Shown here piece after piece: positions 7,058 through 14,476 of a stretch of 19,496 bases of DNA. Below the pieces are notes generated by a model that did not search any database, was not told the origin of the DNA, and saw nothing but the letters and a program-made list of their open reading frames with translations. The position numbers and the translations under genes were made by a program. The first letter of the stretch is position 1; the number at the start of each line of letters is the position of its first letter. Source of the stretch: Burkholderiales bacterium (GTDB lineage: Bacteria > Pseudomonadota > Gammaproteobacteria > Burkholderiales > Chitinimonadaceae); contig JAFAKZ010000251.1 of NCBI GenBank assembly GCA_019234745.1, positions 1 through 19,496 on the forward strand, written 5' to 3'.

Positions 7058-7393
7058 TCAGGCAGGCTTACCTGAATCCTCGCCGCTTGCATCGAGTAGT
7101 TCCTTGGCCCTGCTCCCAACGAAGTGGCGGCCAGGATTGTCGCCGGCCATCCATTCCTCCGGCGAAAACAGCTCGAACAGCCCTACCTTGATCAAGGTAG
7201 GGACCGAAAGCGCCAGCTCGCGCTCCACCTCACCTCGTTCGCCTGCGTTGTAGCGACCGACATTGTGCAGCATGGTGGCCACGGTACCGGTTTGAACAGC
7301 GGTGCCATCGGCGAGCTTCACGGCCGGCAGCGTTTCACCTGCTGCGAGAATCTTCTGATTGATGCTGGCAAGCTGCGCGTTGCTGTCGGCCAT
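7058..7393 (-). CDS. Conserved-looking cytosolic protein of unknown function (111 aa)
   Basis: The 111-residue protein has no signal peptide or membrane segment. It contains an N-terminal helix, a short LPAVKLADGTAVQTGTVATM segment, an acidic helix (GERGEVEREL), and LFELFSPEEWMAGDNPGR, which looks like a conserved core. I recall similar uncharacterised proteins in pseudomonads and related bacteria, but cannot name a family with confidence. GGGAG lies seven bases before the ATG on the minus strand, a good ribosome binding site. It is separated by 82 bases from the NlpC/P60 lipoprotein gene upstream on the same strand; no terminator is seen between them, so read-through from that gene is possible. 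Confidence 0.7.
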   Translation of the reverse strand: MADSNAQLASINQKILAAGETLPAVKLADGTAVQTGTVATMLHNVGRYNAGERGEVERELALSVPTLIKVGLFELFSPEEWMAGDNPGRHFVGSRAKELLDASGEDSGKPA

Positions 7394-7475
7394 GGCCGTA
7401 CTCCCAAAACCTGATCAATGATGCTCGGAGTTGTGGGCAGCAGCGCAGAAATCAAGGAGTCGGACAATCCGCGAC

Positions 7476-8018
7476 TTAACTCGCGAACAAGGTTCTGGCC
7501 TCTTCGAAGCGCTGGGAGAAATAGCGGTTGCTCAGGCTCTCGATGCGGATGCGCCCGCGTGAGGACGGCGCGTGCACGAAGCGGCCGTCGCCGATATAAA
7601 TGCCGACGTGGGAGTACGGCCGGTTCATCGTATTGAAGAATACGAGGTCACCCACCTGCAGGTCGGCTCGACCGATGGCATGGCCGTGCTTGGCGATATC
7701 GGCCGCGCTACCGCGCAGATCGATGTTCACCGCATTGCGGTAGATGAAGCTGACCATGCCCGAGCAGTCCAAGCCTGCCTCCGGGTTCTTGCCGCCAAAG
7801 ACGTAACCCACGTCGATCAGGCCCATCGCATACATCACAATTTCGCGGCCTGAGTCGTTGATCGTGGCAGATGGCGCTGCTTGAGTGTCGCCCTTGGCGA
7901 AGTCCGCGATGTCGTCGTGCTCGCCATTGCCATGCGTGCGGCTCTGCGCCGCATGCATCGCCGGCGTCGCGCAACCGGCCAGCAGCAGGAGCATCGTCAA
8001 CAGGGCGAGATATCTCAC
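7476..8018 (-). CDS. NlpC/P60 family lipoprotein, putative peptidoglycan endopeptidase
   Basis: This 180-residue protein should cleave peptide stems of peptidoglycan as a cysteine peptidase. It begins with a lipoprotein signal ending LLLAGC (Cys16), then a linker (17-55), then an NlpC/P60 domain with Cys85 in GLDCSGMVSF, His137 in YSHVGIYIG and a third polar residue, probably His149, in RFVHAPS. I chose the GTG at 8018: it gives the lipobox at the right place, has GGAGGAG a few bases upstream, and overlaps the hydrolase stop by four bases (GTGA). The frame stays open to 8390, but the longer version would bury the signal peptide. It is likely translationally coupled to the hydrolase. With Asp after the lipid Cys absent, outer-membrane sorting is expected. 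Confidence 0.9.
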   Translation of the reverse strand: MRYLALLTMLLLLAGCATPAMHAAQSRTHGNGEHDDIADFAKGDTQAAPSATINDSGREIVMYAMGLIDVGYVFGGKNPEAGLDCSGMVSFIYRNAVNIDLRGSAADIAKHGHAIGRADLQVGDLVFFNTMNRPYSHVGIYIGDGRFVHAPSSRGRIRIESLSNRYFSQRFEEARTLFAS

Positions 8019-8854
8019 GGCAGCTCCTCCAGCCAGTGCAGTAGCGGTTCCGCCGCTAGCTGCCAACGACCATCCAGCATCATCAGGTGGCCCACGCCGT
8101 CCACCAGCTCCGCCTTCACACCCAGGAAGTGCGCTGCACTCTGGCTCAGGTGGGCCGGCATCAGCATGTCGTGGCGGCTTGCCAGCACAAATGCGGGTGG
8201 ATGGCCCAGCGGCGTGCGCAGGTCGAATTGGGGCAGCGTCATGTCGAGCAGCGCGCGGTCGGACTCCTGGGCGAATAGGTTGGCATAGTGCTGAAGCTCG
8301 CACTCGGGTACGGCATCCGAAAACAGCAGCTCGCGCAACTTGGCCAGCCTGGGCGGATGCCCGCCATGGTGAATGACGTTGAGCTCCCATAGCAGCTGCG
8401 GGTGGCGCCAGAACAGGTGCAAGGCGGAGCCGATCAAGCCTTCCGGCGGTACCGTCGCCAATAGCGCAAGGCCCGACACGGCACGGTTGCGCGACACCAT
8501 CAGCGCCAGAAAGCCGCCCATGGAGTGGCCGACGAGTATCGGGTTGCGGCCCGTCTTCGCGACGACTTCATCCATCGCCAGGTTCACGTCGGACGCGTAG
8601 TCGGCAATGCTCCAGCCCCCTGCCCCATGGGGCGCGCTGCTGCCGCCGTGGTCGCGCAGGCTCACGGCGAAGCAGTCGTAACCGGCATCGGCAAAGTAGT
8701 CGAGAAAATGCGGTTGCCAGCACCAGGCGGCCGTGTAGGCACCGTGAATAAACAGCAGTGGCGGACGGGAAATGGGTGAAGCCGGGCGCTTTTCGATCAA
8801 TTCAATCGAAAATTCAGTCACTTGCGTAGGTTTCTTATCAAGCTGCATTAGCAT
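8015..8854 (-). CDS. Alpha/beta hydrolase
   Basis: A 279-residue alpha/beta-fold hydrolase with the usual order: oxyanion-hole strand LLFIHGAYTAAW (34-45), nucleophile elbow GHSMGG with Ser111, acid Asp229 in ASRHDMLMP and catalytic His256 in GVGHLMML. A cap domain fills about residues 136-205. No signal peptide is visible, so it probably acts in the cytosol on an ester or lipid-like substrate; the substrate cannot be inferred. Two starts are possible, ATG 8854 and ATG 8848; neither has a clear ribosome binding site. It is divergent from the tetR gene across a 132-base control region, and may be under that regulator. The NlpC/P60 lipoprotein gene follows with a 4-base overlap. Confidence 0.9.
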   Translation of the reverse strand: MLMQLDKKPTQVTEFSIELIEKRPASPISRPPLLFIHGAYTAAWCWQPHFLDYFADAGYDCFAVSLRDHGGSSAPHGAGGWSIADYASDVNLAMDEVVAKTGRNPILVGHSMGGFLALMVSRNRAVSGLALLATVPPEGLIGSALHLFWRHPQLLWELNVIHHGGHPPRLAKLRELLFSDAVPECELQHYANLFAQESDRALLDMTLPQFDLRTPLGHPPAFVLASRHDMLMPAHLSQSAAHFLGVKAELVDGVGHLMMLDGRWQLAAEPLLHWLEELP

Positions 8855-8872
8855 TTTCTAACCGTAACCCAT

Positions 8873-8902
8873 TTATGTAACCGTTTCAATCCCTTATGTA
8901 AA
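8873..8902 (-). promoter_or_regulatory. Putative hydrolase promoter with a repeated TTATGTAA site
   Basis: On the minus strand TTTACA (8902-8897) and TACATA (8879-8874) are separated by 17 bases, a plausible -35/-10 pair for the alpha/beta hydrolase. The octamer TTATGTAA occurs twice on the plus strand, at 8873-8880 and 8894-8901, exactly 21 bases apart (two helical turns), one copy on each promoter box. This could be a tandem operator. Confidence 0.45.
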
Positions 8903-8932
8903 AAAATTTGGTGCTTCGGTATACGGATTTTG

Positions 8933-8967
8933 TTGACTTTTGAGTCAGCAATGCAGTAAATTACTCA
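8933..8967 (+). promoter_or_regulatory. Putative tetR promoter with overlapping palindrome
   Basis: TTGACT (8933-8938) and TAAATT (8957-8962) are 18 bases apart and give a plausible promoter with a leader of about 18 bases to the tetR ATG at 8987. The -35 box is inside a palindrome, TGACT-TTTG-AGTCA (8934-8947), and TGAGT (8941-8945) also faces ACTCA (8963-8967). TetR-family proteins often repress their own promoter through such sites, so this is the natural operator candidate. Confidence 0.5.
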
Positions 8968-8986
8968 CGAGTTATTTAGTAGAGCG

Positions 8987-9616
8987 ATGCAAATGGATAC
9001 GCCGCAGCCACGCTGGCAGCGCCGCAAGGACGCCCGCCCCGCCGAAATCATCGAAGCCGCACTGACGCTGTTCATCGACCGGGGCTTTGCCGCTACGCGC
9101 CTTGACGACGTGGCCAAGCAGGCAGGCGTGACCAAGGGCACCGTCTACCTCTACTTCGCGAACAAGGAAGACCTATTCAAGGCCGTGATCCGCGAGACGC
9201 TGGTGCCGGAGCTGGAAATGGCCGAGAGCATGATCGGCGAGCACAAGGGACCCTGGGCCGATCTGTTGCGCGAGATGCTGCTGGCCTGGGCGAATCGCCT
9301 GATGAACAGCCAAACGGGCGGCATCACCAAATTGATGATCGCAGAAGCGTCCAATTTCCCGGAGCTGGCGCAGTTCTACGTGAACGAGATCGTTGTGCGC
9401 AGCCGCCGAATCTTCGCCGACATCATCGAGCGCGGCATAGCCGCCGGCGAGTTCAGGCCCGTGGACGTGATGATGGCCACGCGTGCGGTGACCGCACCGC
9501 TACTGATGGTCAAGGTCTGGTCGCGCAGCTTTTCCGCCTGCGACCCGGATGCCGTAAGCGTGGCCGACTACGCGGCCTTCCACTTTGACATGTTGATGCA
9601 GGGCTTGAAGGCCTGA
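8987..9616 (+). CDS. TetR/AcrR family transcriptional regulator
   Basis: A 209-residue TetR-type regulator. The N-terminal DNA-binding domain is clear: helix 1 around residues 18-33 (AEIIEAALTLFIDRGF), the helix-turn-helix TRLDDVAKQAGVTKGTVYLYF at 37-57, then NKEDLF. The rest (about 75-209) is a helical ligand-binding and dimerisation domain, similar in feel to AefR/AcrR-type C-termini. It probably represses the efflux cluster that starts 34 bases downstream and perhaps the divergent hydrolase; inducers would be substrates of the pump. Start at 8987 or at the nearby in-frame ATG at 8993; the ribosome binding site is weak in both cases. Family is sure, the target is inference. Confidence 0.93.
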   Translation: MQMDTPQPRWQRRKDARPAEIIEAALTLFIDRGFAATRLDDVAKQAGVTKGTVYLYFANKEDLFKAVIRETLVPELEMAESMIGEHKGPWADLLREMLLAWANRLMNSQTGGITKLMIAEASNFPELAQFYVNEIVVRSRRIFADIIERGIAAGEFRPVDVMMATRAVTAPLLMVKVWSRSFSACDPDAVSVADYAAFHFDMLMQGLKA

Positions 9617-9650
9617 GCATCGCACAACCCAATTTTCCACAGGACAAGCC

Positions 9651-10709
9651 ATGAGCGACACTCCCCAACCGCAAAAGCAAAGCAAGGCGCGCCTCGTATT
9701 CGCCGTCGCCGGCGTCGGCATCGCCGCCTGGGTGGGCTACCACTGGTGGCATGCTCATAATTATGTCGATACCGACAATGCCCAGATCGAAGGCCATATC
9801 GTACCGATCGCGGCCAAGGTGGGCGGCTATGTCGCCAAGGTCAACGTCAGCGACAACCAGCCGGTGGCCGACGGCAACCTGCTGGTGAAGATCGACGACC
9901 GCGACTATGGCGCGCGCCTGTCGCAAGCCGAAGCGGACCTGAAGATCGCCATCTCCAATGCGGGCGGCAAGGACACGGCCGGCCAGGCCGAAGCGCAGGT
10001 CAGCTACGCCCAGGCCAGTGCCGCAGCGGCCAGCTCCGCCGTGGCCCAGGCCGAAGCGAACGCCGAACACGCACACAACGAGCTGGTACGTATCCGCTCG
10101 CTCGCCGCCAAGGGCATGGCCAGTGCGTCCGCGCTCGACGGCGCCGAAGCGGCCGCCCGCGCCGCCGATTCGCAACTGAAGACCTCGCGCGACACGGCAT
10201 CGGCCGCCGGCCAACAGATCGGTGTGGCTGGCGCAGGACTCAAGTCCGCCCAGGCCAAGGTCGACTCCGTACGCGCCCAACGCGACCTCGCCGCCATCCA
10301 GTTCAACGACACGAACGTCGTGGCCCCCGCCAACGGCGTGGTCAGCAAGAAGGCCGTGGAAGTGGGACAATTGGTGCAGCCCGGCCAGACGCTGATGTAC
10401 GTGGTGCCGATGAACGACCTGTGGGTGGTTGCCAACCTCAAGGAAACGGAAGTGGGCCATGTGCGCGAAGGTCAGCCGGTGAGCGTGGAAGTGGATGCCT
10501 ACCCGGGCAAGAAATTCACGGGCAAGGTCGACTCCTTCAGCGCCGCCACGGGTGCCAAGTTCGCCCTGCTGCCGCCGGACAACGCCAGCGGCAACTTCAC
10601 CAAGGTGGTGCAGCGCGTACCGGTGAAGGTAAAGCTGGACGAGTTTGACGCCAAGACCACGCCGCTGCGCCCCGGCATGAGCGTGACGGCCACGATCAAG
10701 GTAGGCTGA
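9651..10709 (+). CDS. HlyD/EmrA family efflux periplasmic adaptor
   Basis: A 352-residue membrane fusion protein that would link an inner-membrane MFS pump to an outer-membrane channel. It has a short cytoplasmic N-terminus, one membrane helix (about 14-31), the typical YVDTDNAQIEGHI entry to the first lipoyl half (38-50) with PIAAKVGGYV, a long Ala-rich coiled-coil hairpin (about 85-215), the second lipoyl half (VVAPANGVVSKKAVEVGQLV) and a beta-barrel domain ending RPGMSVTATIKVG. AGGA lies seven bases before the ATG. Its expected partner is the DHA2 transporter at 12141, but two unrelated genes lie between. No TolC/NodT-type gene is present, so a distant channel would be needed. Confidence 0.93.
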   Translation: MSDTPQPQKQSKARLVFAVAGVGIAAWVGYHWWHAHNYVDTDNAQIEGHIVPIAAKVGGYVAKVNVSDNQPVADGNLLVKIDDRDYGARLSQAEADLKIAISNAGGKDTAGQAEAQVSYAQASAAAASSAVAQAEANAEHAHNELVRIRSLAAKGMASASALDGAEAAARAADSQLKTSRDTASAAGQQIGVAGAGLKSAQAKVDSVRAQRDLAAIQFNDTNVVAPANGVVSKKAVEVGQLVQPGQTLMYVVPMNDLWVVANLKETEVGHVREGQPVSVEVDAYPGKKFTGKVDSFSAATGAKFALLPPDNASGNFTKVVQRVPVKVKLDEFDAKTTPLRPGMSVTATIKVG

Positions 10710-10745
10710 CCCTTAGACGCCCGTGACACGGAGGTAATGCCCATC

Positions 10746-11483
10746 ATGCGTATCGCCTTTGTGTCCGACATACACGGCAACCTGCCCGCGCTGGAGGCCG
10801 TCCTGGCCGACATCGCCCGGCGCGGTGTCGACCGCATCATCAACCTGGGCGACCATCTGAGCGGGCCGCTATGGCCGGCTGAGACGGCCGACTTCCTGAT
10901 GCGGCAGGACTGGCTGCAGCTCGCCGGCAATCACGAGCGCCAGCTGCGCAGCAAGGACGCGGCCATCATGGAGGTGTCCGACCTGCACGCGGCCCGTTGC
11001 ATCGACGAGCCGGTCTACGCCTGGTTGCACAGCCTGCGCGACACGGCGCGCTTTGAGGACGTGCAGCTGTGCCATGGCACACCGACGAGCGATTTGACCT
11101 ACTTTTTCGAGACGGTGACACCAGCCGGCGCACGGCTTGCCACGGCCGCGGAGATCGCCGAGCGCCTCGGCACAAGCGATGCGCGGCTGGTCGCCTGCGG
11201 CCACACCCATATGCCGCGCATGATGCGCGACGCAGCGGGACGCCTGCTGGTGAACCCCGGCAGCGTGGGGCTGCCGGCCTACCGCGATGGCGCGCCTTAC
11301 GATCACGTGATCGAGAACGGTGGCACGGATACCCGCTATGCCATCGTGGAACGCAGTGCAGAAGAATGGACGGGCAGCCTGATCGCCGTCCCCTACGATT
11401 TCGAAGCCGCTGCCAAGCAGGCGGCCATTAACGACCGGCCAGACTGGGCGCACGCGCTGCGCACCGGTTACGCGCCGCAATAA
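10746..11483 (+). CDS. Metallophosphoesterase (calcineurin-like)
   Basis: A 245-residue protein of the calcineurin-like phosphoesterase superfamily. The dimetal site is complete: Asp8 and His10 in SDIHGN, Asp36 in NLGDHLSGP, Asn62-His63 in GNHE, His110 in LCHGTP, and His153/His155 in GHTHMPR. It most resembles the bacterial YfcE/DNA-phosphodiesterase-like subgroup; substrate is unknown. I chose ATG 10746 over ATG 10737: GGAGGT at 10730-10735 would be only one base from the first and ten from the second, and MRIAFVSDIHG is the usual N-terminus. It sits 36 bases after the adaptor gene and 12 before the next gene, so it is inside the cluster. Confidence 0.92.
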   Translation: MRIAFVSDIHGNLPALEAVLADIARRGVDRIINLGDHLSGPLWPAETADFLMRQDWLQLAGNHERQLRSKDAAIMEVSDLHAARCIDEPVYAWLHSLRDTARFEDVQLCHGTPTSDLTYFFETVTPAGARLATAAEIAERLGTSDARLVACGHTHMPRMMRDAAGRLLVNPGSVGLPAYRDGAPYDHVIENGGTDTRYAIVERSAEEWTGSLIAVPYDFEAAAKQAAINDRPDWAHALRTGYAPQ

Positions 11484-11495
11484 AGGACGTAGGAC

Positions 11496-12128
11496 ATGCT
11501 TGGCACCCACGATCTCGCGCTCTTTGTTGCATCGGGCATCCTGCTGAACATCACGCCAGGGCCGGACTCCATCTATATCGCCTCGCGTGCCGCCTCCGGT
11601 GGCTTCCGCGCCGGCTCGGCCGCCGCATTGGGCATAGGCACAGGCACTTTCGTACACATCCTGGCTGCCGCATTCGGCTTGTCGGCCTTGATGGCTGCGT
11701 CGGCCACCGCCTTTACCGTGGTGAAGCTGGTTGGTGCGGCCTATCTGGTCTGGGTAGGCATAGGCCTGTTGCGCAGCCGCGGCGGTACCGGCACCGCCTT
11801 GGGCAGCGTCCCTGCCCTGCCACTCAAGGCCATCTACTGGCAAGGCTTTTGGACCAATGCGCTAAACCCCAAGGTCGCGCTCTTCTTCCTCGCCTTCGTA
11901 CCGCAGTTCATCGACCCGGCCGCGCCGACAAAGGCGCTGGCCTTCGTCTTCCTAGGCACCTTGTTCAATTTCAACGGCATGCTGTACTGCCACCTGCTCG
12001 CCTTCACAGCCGCCACCGCAAGCAGCCGCATCAAGGCAGGCGGCGCGCTCACCGACTGGCTCAACCGCGGCGTCGGCGCCCTCTTTCTATTTATCGGCGT
12101 AAAGCTTGCCTTCACCCATCAGCGCTAA
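11496..12128 (+). CDS. LysE/RhtB family amino-acid exporter (first copy)
   Basis: A 210-residue inner-membrane protein with about six hydrophobic helices. The RhtB/LysE signature is plain: NITPGPDSIYIASRA near residues 18-32, GIGTGTFVHILAAAFGLSAL, and TNALNPKVALFFLAFVPQF around 121-139. Members export amino acids such as homoserine, threonine or lysine; the substrate here cannot be told. AGGAC precedes the ATG by a short spacer. It lies 12 bases after the phosphoesterase and 12 before the MFS gene, so all three are likely co-transcribed. Confidence 0.93.
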   Translation: MLGTHDLALFVASGILLNITPGPDSIYIASRAASGGFRAGSAAALGIGTGTFVHILAAAFGLSALMAASATAFTVVKLVGAAYLVWVGIGLLRSRGGTGTALGSVPALPLKAIYWQGFWTNALNPKVALFFLAFVPQFIDPAAPTKALAFVFLGTLFNFNGMLYCHLLAFTAATASSRIKAGGALTDWLNRGVGALFLFIGVKLAFTHQR

Positions 12129-12140
12129 CAGGTCTCCTAT

Positions 12141-13730
12141 ATGAAGCCCTTCCTCCCCGGACTCCTGCGCAGCAACAGCCCGGAAGCCATCCACCGCAAC
12201 CGCTTTATCATCGCTGCCACGGTAACGCTCGCCTGCGTGCTGGAGCTGCTGGACACCAGCATCGTGAACGTGGCCGTGCCTCATATGATGGGCACGCTGG
12301 GCGCGACGCTCGATGAAATCACCTGGGTATCGATCGGCTATGTGGTAGCCAACGTGATCGTGCTGCCGATCTCCGGCTTCCTCGCGAACCAGTTCGGCCG
12401 GCGCAACTACCTGGCGCTGTCCATCCTGGTGTTTACCGTCGCATCCTGGGCATGCGGCAACTCGACCTCGCTGGGCGAGCTGGTGTTCTGGCGCATCATC
12501 CAAGGCCTGGGCGGCGGCGGCCTGATCGCCACGGCACAGGCGACCTTGTACGAGGTCTTTCCATCCAAGGAAATGGCCACGGCCATGGCCATCTTCGGCA
12601 TGGGCATCATGTTCGGCCCCTCGCTCGGCCCCACGGTGGGCGGCTGGATTACCGACACCTGGTCCTGGCCCTGGATCTTCTACATCAACCTGCCCCTGGG
12701 TGCGATCGCACTGGTTGCCGTGCTGAGCTTCGTGCCGGACTCGGCCCACCGCCGCATCGTCGACGCGGTCGACTATCTCGGCCTCGCCCTGCTGGCTGTT
12801 GGCGTAGGTGCCTTGCAGCTGATGCTGGAGCGCGGCGAGAAGCAGGACTGGTTCCAGTCCAACGAGATCATCACCTACGCGATTGCCAGTTTTCTGAGCT
12901 TGTTCGCCTTCGCCATCCGCCAGCTCGAATTCAGCCACCCCGTCGTCAACCTGCGCATCATGCGCGACGTGCAGTTCTCCATGGGCCTCGTGTTTACTTT
13001 CTGCCTGGGTGCGGCGCTGTTCTCCACCGTGTTCCTGTTCCCCGTTTACGCGCAGACGCTAATTGGCTTCGATGCGTTCCAGACGGGCATGATCATCCTG
13101 CCGTCCGCGCTCGCCGCCGCGTTCACGATGCCGATTGCGGCCAAGCTGCTGGCGCGCGGGGTACCTGCACACTTCGTGATCATGGCGGGTGCCAGCGTCT
13201 TTATGTACGCCATGTGGGGCCATCACCTGTTCACCACGCAGTCGGGCCAGGCAGACTTCTTCTGGCCGCTCTTGCTGCGCGGCTTTGGCCTGGGCCTGGT
13301 GTTCATGCCACTCAACAACCTGACGCTTGCCAGCATCTCCATCAGCGAGATTCCGAACGCTACGGGCATGTACAACCTGGTGCGCCAGCTGGGCGGCAGC
13401 GTGGGTATTGCGCTGTCGGCCACCCTGCTTACCAAATTGGAGAACACCAAGCGCGCCGGTCTGGTCACCCACTTGGCGGAAGACAACGCATCTGTGGCTG
13501 ACCGTGTAAATGCCTTCAGCCATCTCTTCATGGGCAAGGGGTCGACAGCGTTCGAAGCCACGCACAAGGCCTATGCACTGATCGACCAGCAGGTAAATGG
13601 CCAGGCCATGATGCTAGCCTTCAGCGACCTGTTCCTGGTGTTCGGCATCATCATCTGCTCGCTGCTGCCGCTGCTCTTCTGGATGCGTAAGCCGCCGCGC
13701 CTGGCGCAGGCGGGTGATGTGGCGCATTGA
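12141..13730 (+). CDS. DHA2 family MFS multidrug transporter (EmrB-like)
   Basis: A 529-residue proton-driven multidrug exporter of the 14-helix DHA2 group, in the inner membrane. Visible motifs are LDTSIVNVAVPHM in helix 1 (about 37-49), motif A GFLANQFGRRNYL (78-90), the RIIQGLGGGG segment, and motif C GPSLGPTVGGW (about 158-168). Fourteen hydrophobic segments can be counted across the length, which is normal for the family. AGG lies about ten bases before the ATG. It would work with the EmrA-like adaptor at 9651, giving an EmrAB-type pump, though the genes are separated by two others. The regulator is probably the TetR at the head of the cluster. Confidence 0.94.
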   Translation: MKPFLPGLLRSNSPEAIHRNRFIIAATVTLACVLELLDTSIVNVAVPHMMGTLGATLDEITWVSIGYVVANVIVLPISGFLANQFGRRNYLALSILVFTVASWACGNSTSLGELVFWRIIQGLGGGGLIATAQATLYEVFPSKEMATAMAIFGMGIMFGPSLGPTVGGWITDTWSWPWIFYINLPLGAIALVAVLSFVPDSAHRRIVDAVDYLGLALLAVGVGALQLMLERGEKQDWFQSNEIITYAIASFLSLFAFAIRQLEFSHPVVNLRIMRDVQFSMGLVFTFCLGAALFSTVFLFPVYAQTLIGFDAFQTGMIILPSALAAAFTMPIAAKLLARGVPAHFVIMAGASVFMYAMWGHHLFTTQSGQADFFWPLLLRGFGLGLVFMPLNNLTLASISISEIPNATGMYNLVRQLGGSVGIALSATLLTKLENTKRAGLVTHLAEDNASVADRVNAFSHLFMGKGSTAFEATHKAYALIDQQVNGQAMMLAFSDLFLVFGIIICSLLPLLFWMRKPPRLAQAGDVAH

Positions 13731-13783
13731 GTGTGGCTTGGCCTAACATGCAGGGGTCCTCATCCAGACAAGGGCTCCACACC

Positions 13784-14437
13784 ATGAAGACCACATCCCT
13801 GATCGCCGCCATGCTTGCCGCCGCAGCGGCGCATGTTTCGGCCACGGGCATCGGCGTGAACGTCGGCACGACCGGCCTCGGCGCCGATTACGGCTTCGAC
13901 ATCATTCCCACCTTCTCGGGCCGCGTCGGTATCAGCGGTTTCGACTACAACCACGACGTCAACAAGACCAACGTCAGCTACCACGGCCGCGCCAAGCTGC
14001 AGGACCTTCGCCTGCTGCTGGACTGGTCGCCGCTCGGTCCCTTCCGCGTCACGGGCGGGGTCTATGGCGCGCACAATCGCTTCGACCTGACCGGCCAACC
14101 CACCAGCGGCACCTATACGATCAACGGCGATGCCTACCGGGCCAGCGATATCGGCTATATCAATGGGCAGATCAAGCAGGCGCATTCGATCGCGCCCTAT
14201 GTCGGCGTTGGGTATGGCAGCGTAGCCGGCGCGGGCATCAACTTCTATGCCGACTTTGGCGCCTTCTTCCAAGGCGCCAGCGCGTCCGTCAATGCCGCCT
14301 GCGCCGCCAGTTCCAGCACGTGCAATAGCAGCCGGCTAGCGCAGGACGTTGCCGCCGAACAGCGCCATTTGCAGGACAGCGTGTCGAGCTTCAAGGCCTG
14401 GCCGGTGGCGAGCATCGGGATTACCGTCGGATTCTGA
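13784..14437 (+). CDS. Putative small outer-membrane beta-barrel protein
   Basis: A 217-residue protein with a signal peptide (residues 1-20, MKTTSLIAAMLAAAAAHVSA) and a mature part of alternating beta strands rich in Gly and aromatic residues (ADYGFDIIPTFSGRVGISG, APYVGVGYGS) ending in GITVGF, with the C-terminal Phe that the BAM machinery recognises. This fits an opacity/OmpW-like eight-strand barrel; I cannot assign a named family. An insert near residues 165-205 has two Cys (CAASSSTC) and is predicted helical, perhaps an extracellular loop. The frame is open from 13727, but the ATG at 13784 has AAGGG upstream and gives a clean signal peptide. It follows the MFS gene by 53 bases. It is too small to be the pump's TolC-type channel. 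Confidence 0.75.
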   Translation: MKTTSLIAAMLAAAAAHVSATGIGVNVGTTGLGADYGFDIIPTFSGRVGISGFDYNHDVNKTNVSYHGRAKLQDLRLLLDWSPLGPFRVTGGVYGAHNRFDLTGQPTSGTYTINGDAYRASDIGYINGQIKQAHSIAPYVGVGYGSVAGAGINFYADFGAFFQGASASVNAACAASSSTCNSSRLAQDVAAEQRHLQDSVSSFKAWPVASIGITVGF

Positions 14438-14449
14438 TGGCAACCATGT

Positions 14450-14473
14450 AGGTTGGGTTGATCAAGCCAACCT
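14450..14473. terminator. Inverted repeat between convergent genes
   Basis: AGGTTGG (14450-14456) pairs with CCAACCT (14467-14473) around a 10-base loop that is itself nearly palindromic (GTTGATCAAG). It lies 12 bases after the barrel protein stop and three before the stop of the convergent WYL gene, so it may terminate both. No T-run follows on either strand. It resembles the GTAGGTTGGGTTG-type intergenic repeats found in several proteobacteria. Confidence 0.5.
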
Positions 14474-14476
14474 GCC

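Noticed and set aside
8019..8390. N-terminal extension of the NlpC/P60 frame
   Set aside because: It overlaps the alpha/beta hydrolase in another frame and would place the lipoprotein signal in the middle of the protein.
8933..8947. The promoter palindrome as a phage attachment site or IS end
   Set aside because: No integrase, transposase or target-site duplication nearby; a promoter/operator explains it better.
12087..12938. Minus-strand frame opposite the MFS gene (283 codons)
   Set aside because: Antisense shadow rich in His, Asp, Gly and Gln, without any motif.
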